From contig JALVUB010000230.1 of assembly GCA_027023915.1 (NCBI GenBank), forward strand, positions 1 to 5,300: a stretch of 5,300 bases of DNA, written 5' to 3'. A model generated the notes under the pieces. That model saw only the letters and a list, made by a program, of their open reading frames with translations. It was not told the DNA's origin and made no database searches. The DNA comes from Sedimenticola sp. Lineage in GTDB: Bacteria; Pseudomonadota; Gammaproteobacteria; Chromatiales; Chromatiaceae. Below, piece after piece: positions 1 through 3,468 of the stretch. Position numbers and translations under genes: made by a program. How positions within the stretch are numbered: the first letter of the stretch is position 1; every line of letters begins with the position of its first letter.

Positions 1-212
1 GGGTGGTTCTGGCGGTGGGTGGCGTGGCGGCCCACAATCTTCTCGCCACCGATGACTCCGTGGGCCGGCTGCGGGGGCGTACTCACCAGCTGCCCGGTCA
101 CGATGTCCAGGTACTGGTCACCTATCATCCGGCTTATCTGTTGCGGCGCCCGGAGGAGAAGGCCAAGGCTTGGGCCGATTTGCAGATGCTTCGGGAGCTG
201 CTCCATGGCTGA
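1..212 (+). CDS. Uracil-DNA glycosylase, family 4 (C-terminal part only)
   Basis: This is the last 69 codons of a gene that begins before the window. Family 4 uracil-DNA glycosylases remove uracil from DNA as the first step of base excision repair and usually carry a 4Fe-4S cluster. The visible part has the family's C-terminal signature: a hydrophobic VLAVGGVAA strand, a GRLRGRTHQL turn, and the motif VTYHPAYLLR near visible residues 40-48, whose His-Pro corresponds to the conserved motif 2 that contacts DNA near the flipped base. It ends with the usual KAWADLQMLRELL helix. The N-terminal GEAPG motif and the cluster cysteines lie outside the window, so catalytic competence cannot be judged. 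The TGA stop at 210-212 overlaps the rimI start by 8 nt. Family 4 rather than family 5 is inferred from similarity of this tail. Confidence 0.88.
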   Translation, partial: VVLAVGGVAAHNLLATDDSVGRLRGRTHQLPGHDVQVLVTYHPAYLLRRPEEKAKAWADLQMLRELLHG

Positions 213-705
213 AGCCCTGCGTCAGTCCCGCCCGCTGCATGCGCGGCCCATGGAAATGGCTGATCTTGATGAGGTGCTGGCCATAGAAAAATCGGCTTAT
301 TCCTTTCCCTGGAGCCGTGGGATCTTCGAGGACTGCCTGCGTGGGCGTTATCACTGCCGGGTGTACCAGGAAAGGTGTGAAATTCTCGGTTACAGCGTTC
401 ACTCGGTGGCTTTGGACGAAGCTCATCTGCTCAATATCTGCGTTCGGCCCGAATATCAGTCCATGGGTCATGGCCGGAAGATGTTGCGGAATGTGATGGA
501 AGAGGCGAGGGCCCAGGGCGCTAAGACATTGTTTCTGGAGGTGCGGCTTTCAAACAAGGTGGCCCGGGCGCTCTACCACTCCGAAGGGTTCAACGAGGTG
601 GGGCAGCGCTTCAATTATTATCCGGCGGAAGAGGGGCGCGAGGATGCACTGATTTTCGCCTGTTCGCTTGAGAATATCTGGGTGGAGGAAAAAAGGGATG
701 CGTGA
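205..705 (+). CDS. rimI: Ribosomal protein bS18 N-terminal alanine acetyltransferase RimI
   Basis: This 166-residue GNAT-fold cytoplasmic enzyme is expected to transfer acetyl from acetyl-CoA to the N-terminal alanine of ribosomal protein bS18. The N-terminal part carries the RimI-typical AYSFPW segment (31-36). The acetyl-CoA pyrophosphate loop is QSMGHG (85-90), fitting Q/R-x-x-G-x-G. LEVRLSN (111-117) supplies Glu112 and ALY supplies Tyr124. Their 12-residue spacing equals that of the catalytic Glu103/Tyr115 pair reported for enterobacterial RimI. The diagnostic C-terminal blocks NYYP (137-140) and GREDALI (144-150) are present. The protein is somewhat longer than the roughly 148-residue E. 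coli enzyme, mainly through about 14 extra N-terminal residues. The ATG at 205 is preceded by GGGAG (193-197) at 7 nt and overlaps the glycosylase stop, which supports this start over upstream in-frame codons. Acetylation of other proteins is possible. Confidence 0.95.
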   Translation: MAEALRQSRPLHARPMEMADLDEVLAIEKSAYSFPWSRGIFEDCLRGRYHCRVYQERCEILGYSVHSVALDEAHLLNICVRPEYQSMGHGRKMLRNVMEEARAQGAKTLFLEVRLSNKVARALYHSEGFNEVGQRFNYYPAEEGREDALIFACSLENIWVEEKRDA

Positions 706-1123
706 TTTTCCCTGGTGGGCGAAAGGGCTGATTTTCCTGCCGTTGGCGGCGCTGGGCACGGTGCTCTATTTTTCCGCCTCCGACAGCTTCAACCACCTCT
801 GGGTGATTGCTTTCGATACCAAGATCACCCTGCTGGTGGAGTTTGTGCTCTCTTTTCTGGCGGCGCTCACCGGCGCTTTTTTCAGTGTCTTTCTCTATGA
901 GATGACCGGTGGTGGAAAGCCCTGGCGGATGGCCACCCTGTTTGCCGCCATTCCCATAGGCTTGCAGCTCTATTATCTTCTGGAGGGCCGCCTCTCCATG
1001 GCGACCCTGTCGATTCATGTTTTGGAGTTTTTTCTGATCTGGCTCGCCTACAGCCTGGTCTCCCTGGGCGGGCGGCGTATTTGGCGCCGTTTTTTTCGGG
1101 ACGCGGCAGCCGTGCCCGAGTAA
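698..1123 (+). CDS. Small integral membrane protein of unknown function, about four TM helices
   Basis: I do not recognise this 141-residue protein. Hydrophobic stretches at about 9-26, 43-67, 78-95 and 103-123 suggest four membrane helices. The N-terminus is short (MRDFPWWAKG) and the C-terminus is basic (RRIWRRFFRD, 126-135). By the positive-inside rule, both ends should be cytoplasmic. No catalytic motif, cysteine pair or signal peptidase site is visible. The ATG at 698 is chosen because GGAGG (684-688) lies 9 nt upstream and because it overlaps the rimI stop by 8 nt, the same overlap length as at the glycosylase/rimI junction. An in-frame start at 668 would only add ten non-membrane residues inside rimI. 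It is the last gene of the coupled run and faces the stress-protein gene 10 nt away. A hairpin plus T7 run lies inside its 3' end. Function is unknown. Confidence 0.8.
   Translation: MRDFPWWAKGLIFLPLAALGTVLYFSASDSFNHLWVIAFDTKITLLVEFVLSFLAALTGAFFSVFLYEMTGGGKPWRMATLFAAIPIGLQLYYLLEGRLSMATLSIHVLEFFLIWLAYSLVSLGGRRIWRRFFRDAAAVPE
1073..1096 (+). terminator. Terminator-like hairpin with T7 run inside the 3' end of the membrane-protein gene
   Basis: CGGCG (1073-1077) pairs with CGCCG (1085-1089) around a 7-nt loop and is followed directly by seven T residues (1090-1096). The stem could be lengthened by G·U pairs. This resembles a short intrinsic terminator, but it sits 25 nt before the TAA stop at 1121, so terminating here would leave a transcript without a stop codon. 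The same bases encode WRRFF, so coding chance is a real alternative. No better terminator is present in the 10-nt convergent gap. Confidence 0.25.
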
Positions 1124-1133
1124 TGCTCCCGCC

Positions 1134-1961
1134 TCAGCCGGTCAGCGGCACGCTCAGCACCTCGCAGCGGGCGTGGTTGAGCACGCTGTTGGTGGTGGAG
1201 CCCAGCAGCTTGGCGATGCCTTTCCGACCGTGGCTTCCCATGACGATGAGATCCACCTCTTGCGCCTCCGCGTAAGTGAGGATCGAGTTGCTGGCCGAGC
1301 CCGGCAACACCTCGATTTGCGCTGAATCAAGCTTCATCTCTTTCGCCCATTGGGTGAGACGCTCGCTTGCCGCGTCCATCAAAGTCTCTTCATAGCCTAT
1401 CTGAACCGGCATGACCGGATTGTAGAAGTCGTCATAGAGCAGGAAATCCTCCACGACGTGGAGCAGGGTCAGGGTGGCATTGGACTCCCTGGCCAACATT
1501 GCCGCGCGTTGCACGGCTCGTTCAGAATGGCTGGAAAAGTCCACCGGCACCAGAATGTTTCGCCAGGGTTGCACGGTTTCCGTTTGTCGCGCCGCCTGGC
1601 TTGAGGGTTCCCGCACCCAGTCCCACGCTTGTGGAAGCTGGTCGTGGGTGAAGTAGCGCACCTGGCCATCGATGAAGGGGCTGGCCAGGCGGGTAAGCCA
1701 CTTTTCCCAGCGGCGGTCACCGACAATGGCGATGCGCTCGAAGCTGTGCCGATGGTGGCTGGCAAACTGGTAATCGTCCCTGGCGGCTTCCATGTTCCAG
1801 CCGTGAAAATTCTCCAGCTCCAACAGCAGAGAAACACGGCCTTCCTCGGCGATGATCTTTTCCAGGGTGGGAAGAAGCTTCTGGTAATCGTCGTGGGTGA
1901 GTTTTCCCACGGCCTTGAATGCCACCACGCCCTTCAGGTTGACAGGTATGGGTTTGAACAT
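1134..1961 (-). CDS. SpoIIAA-like (STAS-fold) domain fused to universal stress protein UspA domain
   Basis: This 275-residue cytoplasmic protein has two domains. Residues 1-118 match the SpoIIAA-like/DUF3478 family, with GKLTHDDYQKLLP (19-31), LELENFHGW (47-55), FERIAIVGDRRWEKW (74-88) and VRYF (101-104). A Ser/Gln-rich linker (about 119-132) leads to a UspA domain (133-275) that begins WRNILVPVDFS, with Asp141 at the usual nucleotide-contact position. The nucleotide-loop region is MGSHGRKGIAKLLGST (241-256): G-2x-G followed by 8 residues, then GS, one residue shorter than the usual G-2x-G-9x-G(S/T). ATP binding is therefore plausible but not certain. The ATG at 1961 has AGGAG 6 nt upstream; an in-frame extension of 26 residues exists but would run into the upstream HAD gene. 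The gene follows that HAD gene by 19 nt on the same strand, so they are probably co-transcribed. A stress-response role is inferred from the family; the partner of the SpoIIAA-like domain is unknown. Confidence 0.9.
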   Translation of the reverse strand: MFKPIPVNLKGVVAFKAVGKLTHDDYQKLLPTLEKIIAEEGRVSLLLELENFHGWNMEAARDDYQFASHHRHSFERIAIVGDRRWEKWLTRLASPFIDGQVRYFTHDQLPQAWDWVREPSSQAARQTETVQPWRNILVPVDFSSHSERAVQRAAMLARESNATLTLLHVVEDFLLYDDFYNPVMPVQIGYEETLMDAASERLTQWAKEMKLDSAQIEVLPGSASNSILTYAEAQEVDLIVMGSHGRKGIAKLLGSTTNSVLNHARCEVLSVPLTG

Positions 1962-1980
1962 GGCAGTCTCCTCGTGGTGA

Positions 1981-2652
1981 TTATGGAGAGGGCGCTGTTT
2001 TGTGCAGATAGAGCACGGGCCAGCCCCGATCCGCGGCAACGGTCTCCAGGGTAGGGTCGGGGTCCACCGGCATGGGGTGGCTCACCAGCTCCAGCAGGGG
2101 CAGGTCGTTGTGGGAGTCGCTGTAGAACCAGGCGTTCTCCAGCCGCTCCTCGCGCCCTTCCAGCCAGGCCTTGAGCCGTTTCACCTTGCCCTCGCGGAAG
2201 CAGGGGGTGCCGGCCACGCGGCCGGTGAAACGGCCGTCCACCACCTCGGGGTCGGTGGCAATCAGGTTTGGAATGCCGAAGCGCTCCGCGATGGGCGCGG
2301 TGACGAAGGCGTTGGTGGCGGTGATCACCGCCAGGGTGTCGCCCCGCTTGCGGTGCATGTCCACCAGCAGGCGGGCGTTCTCGGTAATGAGAGGCTCGAT
2401 CTTTTCTGCCAGGAAGGCCTCGCGCCATGCGCGGAGCTGTTCGGGGTCGTTCTCCGCCAGGGGGCGCAGGGAGAAAGCGAGGAACTCCATGATGTCCAGC
2501 CGTCCCTCCTTGTATTCCTGGTAGAAACGCTCGTTCTCACGCTCGTAAACGTCGCGGTCCACCACCCCCCGTTCGGCGAGAAAGACGCCCCAGAGATAGT
2601 CGGAATCACCGGCCAGCAGGGTGTTGTCGAGATCGAACAGCGCCAGCGCCAA
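1981..2652 (-). CDS. HAD-superfamily subclass IB phosphatase-like hydrolase (SerB-like)
   Basis: All four HAD motifs are present in this 223-residue protein. Motif I is FDLDNTLL with nucleophile Asp7 and acid/base Asp9. Motif II is Thr111 in AVITATN. Motif III is Lys156 in REGKVKRL. Motif IV is YSDSHNDLPLL with Mg-binding Asp179 and Asp183. The helical cap between motifs I and II (about 15-95) and the DSxNDLP form place it in subclass IB with phosphoserine phosphatase and related enzymes. It is often annotated as a histidinol-phosphatase-like or generic HAD-IB hydrolase, and substrate cannot be read from sequence. The start is TTG at 2652-2650, with GGAG (complement of 2661-2664) 8 nt upstream. 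The frame is closed by TAG at about 2688 and contains no ATG before the DxD motif, so a rare TTG start is required. It is the first gene of the HAD-Usp unit and diverges from rppH, an arrangement I recall from Pseudomonas (the PA0335/PA0336 order). Confidence 0.92.
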   Translation of the reverse strand: MALALFDLDNTLLAGDSDYLWGVFLAERGVVDRDVYERENERFYQEYKEGRLDIMEFLAFSLRPLAENDPEQLRAWREAFLAEKIEPLITENARLLVDMHRKRGDTLAVITATNAFVTAPIAERFGIPNLIATDPEVVDGRFTGRVAGTPCFREGKVKRLKAWLEGREERLENAWFYSDSHNDLPLLELVSHPMPVDPDPTLETVAADRGWPVLYLHKTAPSP

Positions 2653-2664
2653 AAGTCTTTCTCC

Positions 2665-2686
2665 GTGCGGGAAAAAACAGCCGCAC
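2665..2686. repeat. Perfect inverted repeat in the HAD gene leader (possible operator or leader hairpin)
   Basis: GTGCGG (2665-2670) and CCGCAC (2681-2686) form a 6-bp perfect inverted repeat around a 10-nt A/T-rich centre. Seen from the HAD gene, one arm overlaps the last bases of the candidate -10 element and the other abuts the GGAG ribosome binding site. It could be a repressor site. It could act as an RNA hairpin only if transcription starts further upstream than the -10 candidate implies. Chance cannot be excluded for arms this short. Confidence 0.35.
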
Positions 2687-2693
2687 TATAGCA
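2685..2693 (-). promoter_or_regulatory. Candidate extended -10 promoter for the HAD-Usp unit
   Basis: On the minus strand the sequence reads TGC-TATAGT, an extended -10 element (TGn plus five of six TATAAT matches). No good -35 hexamer lies 16-18 nt upstream, which is tolerated by extended -10 promoters. The predicted start is near 2678, leaving a leader of about 26 nt that includes the GGAG ribosome binding site. The site is in the divergent intergenic region and points the right way. Confidence 0.45.
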
Positions 2694-2733
2694 AAAGAGG
2701 GCTGCTTGCGGTGGTTGCGTACTCTGTGAAAAA

Positions 2734-2747
2734 ATGACTTCAGTCAT
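2734..2747. repeat. Inverted repeat ATGACT-TC-AGTCAT upstream of rppH
   Basis: Two perfect 6-bp arms surround a 2-nt centre, 22 nt before the rppH GTG start and within the divergent promoter region. The symmetry and compactness resemble a dimeric regulator half-site pair. The right arm touches TATACA (2747-2752), a poor -10 candidate for rppH. No regulator family can be named from the sequence. The same region also has a TTGCG direct repeat (2706-2710 and 2715-2719). Confidence 0.35.
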
Positions 2748-2772
2748 ATACAGAACGAGAACGATCCCGTGA
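2734..2772 (+). other. Possible 12-codon leader ORF ending on the rppH start codon
   Basis: ATG at 2734 opens a frame for MTSVIYRTRTIP, which ends with TGA at 2770-2772. That stop overlaps the rppH GTG start (2769-2771) as GTGA, a layout used for translational coupling. Against it, the ATG has no clear ribosome binding site, only GTGAAAAA upstream. The codon content is ordinary, and a short open frame here could easily occur by chance. If rppH is transcribed from TATACA at 2747, this ATG would not be in the mRNA. Confidence 0.15.
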
Positions 2773-3299
2773 TCGACAGGGATGGCTTCAGGCCCAACGT
2801 GGGCATTATCCTGGTCAACGATGAGAACCGCCTCTTCTGGGGGCGTCGCATCGGCCAGGATGCCTGGCAGTTTCCCCAGGGGGGCATCCAGGAGGGGGAG
2901 ACGCCGGAAGAGGCCATGTACCGCGAGTTGGAGGAGGAGGTGGGTCTCAAGCCCCACCAGGTGGAGCTGCTCGGCAGCACCCGCCACTGGCTCCGCTACC
3001 GCCTGCCGAAACGGTTCATCCGCCGCAACGCCCATCCGGTCTGCATCGGCCAGAAGCAGCGCTGGTTTCTGTTGCGGGTCAAGTGTTCCGAGAGCGACTT
3101 CTGCCTCGATGGCTGCGACAAGCCCGAGTTCGACGACTGGCGCTGGGTGAAGTACTGGCAGCCGGTGCGGGATGTCATCTACTTCAAGCGGCGGGTCTAC
3201 CAGCGGGCGCTGGAGGAGCTGGCGCCGCTGCTCTTCCCCGATGCCAGGCCGCGCCGCCCGCGCAGCCGCTCCAACTATCTCCGCCAGCAGCGCCGCTGA
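2769..3299 (+). CDS. rppH: RNA pyrophosphohydrolase RppH (NudH)
   Basis: This 176-residue cytoplasmic Nudix hydrolase removes pyrophosphate from the 5' end of primary transcripts, which exposes a monophosphate and triggers RNase E-dependent decay. The N-terminus MIDRDGFRPNVGIILVN closely matches E. coli RppH. The Nudix box spans 38-60 in the form G-x5-E-x7-REL-x-EE-x-GL, with Glu44, Arg52, Glu53, Glu56 and Glu57 present. Family-specific blocks WQFPQGGI (33-40), LRYRLPKR (75-82), PVCIGQKQRWFLL (90-102), PEFDDWRWVKYW (119-130) and FKRRVY (139-144) are intact, and a basic tail follows. The start is GTG, because no ATG precedes the conserved N-terminus. The ribosome binding site is weak (GAGA around 2757-2760). 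The gene diverges from the HAD gene. In pseudomonads rppH is, from memory, followed by ptsP; here nifJ follows across a repeat-bearing gap of 169 nt. Confidence 0.97.
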   Translation: MIDRDGFRPNVGIILVNDENRLFWGRRIGQDAWQFPQGGIQEGETPEEAMYRELEEEVGLKPHQVELLGSTRHWLRYRLPKRFIRRNAHPVCIGQKQRWFLLRVKCSESDFCLDGCDKPEFDDWRWVKYWQPVRDVIYFKRRVYQRALEELAPLLFPDARPRRPRSRSNYLRQQRR

Positions 3300-3309
3300 T
3301 TCAATATCT

Positions 3310-3361
3310 GTTCGGCGCGGGGACGCGCCTCCTACGTAGGAGCGGCCTACCGGCCGCGAAC
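3310..3361. repeat. Head-to-head pair of REP palindromic units (BIME-like)
   Basis: Two 27-nt units face away from a shared centre at 3335/3336. Each reads CGTAGGA, a 6-bp stem with a 4-nt loop, then GAAC. Unit 2 is on the plus strand (3335-3361, stem GCGGCC/GGCCGC). Unit 1 is on the minus strand (3310-3336, stem GGCGCG/CGCGCC as seen on either strand). They agree at 20 of 27 positions. Six of the seven differences form three compensated base pairs, and the seventh is in the loop. The centre is a perfect 14-nt palindrome (3329-3342). GTAGGAG-stem-GAA repeats are known REP elements of Pseudomonas-type genomes, mobilised by RAYT (TnpA-REP) transposases. Such repeats lie between genes and can influence mRNA 3' ends, termination or supercoiling. 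Which effect applies after rppH is not shown. Confidence 0.85.
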
Positions 3362-3378
3362 CATCCCAAACCGGTTCC

Positions 3379-3404
3379 ATCCCGTGCCGCCGGGATCTGA
3401 TTTT
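3379..3404 (+). terminator. Weak terminator-like hairpin after rppH
   Basis: ATCCCG (3379-3384) and CGGGAT (3391-3396) form a 6-bp stem with a 6-nt loop. Four T residues (3401-3404) follow only after CTGA, so the T tract is short and displaced. It may end rppH transcription together with the REP hairpins just upstream, or it may be incidental. Confidence 0.3.
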
Positions 3405-3429
3405 CGACAAATCCAGGCGCCGTTTTTGG

Positions 3430-3438
3430 TGCTATCTT
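3430..3438 (+). promoter_or_regulatory. Candidate extended -10 promoter for nifJ
   Basis: The sequence TGC-TATCTT gives an extended -10 element with four of six TATAAT matches, 30 nt before the nifJ ATG. Transcription would start near 3445 and leave a leader of about 24 nt. The best -35-like hexamer, TCGACA (3404-3409), is too far away (23-nt spacer), so assignment rests on the TGn extension. No FNR-like box or NifA-like site was seen in this gap. Confidence 0.35.
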
Positions 3439-3468
3439 GAAACAGGTGACACCATCACGAGGAGCGGC

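Noticed and set aside
19..204. Upstream in-frame start that would add 62 residues to RimI
   Set aside because: The extension lies in the glycosylase coding region and has Arg/Cys/Pro-rich out-of-frame composition. The ATG at 205 has a proper ribosome binding site and fits the RimI length.
1959..2039. In-frame N-terminal extension of 26 residues on the SpoIIAA-like/UspA protein
   Set aside because: It would overlap the end of the HAD gene and lacks family similarity. The ATG at 1961 has a good AGGAG 6 nt upstream.
2002..2691. 229-codon plus-strand frame opposite the HAD gene
   Set aside because: It is a composition-driven shadow; the minus strand carries all four HAD motifs in order.
2325..3410. 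361-codon minus-strand frame spanning rppH and part of the HAD gene
   Set aside because: It crosses the divergent promoter region, lies antisense to a certain rppH and is out of frame with the HAD protein. It shows no family motif.
3415..3433. Possible sigma-54 promoter upstream of nifJ (GG ... GC)
   Set aside because: The GG and GC doublets are not separated by the required 10 bp, and the TGGCACG/TTGC context is absent.
3300..3468. Small gene or tRNA in the rppH-nifJ gap
   Set aside because: No frame with a ribosome binding site and plausible coding content is present, and no cloverleaf could be drawn. REP units, a weak hairpin and a promoter candidate account for the structure seen.
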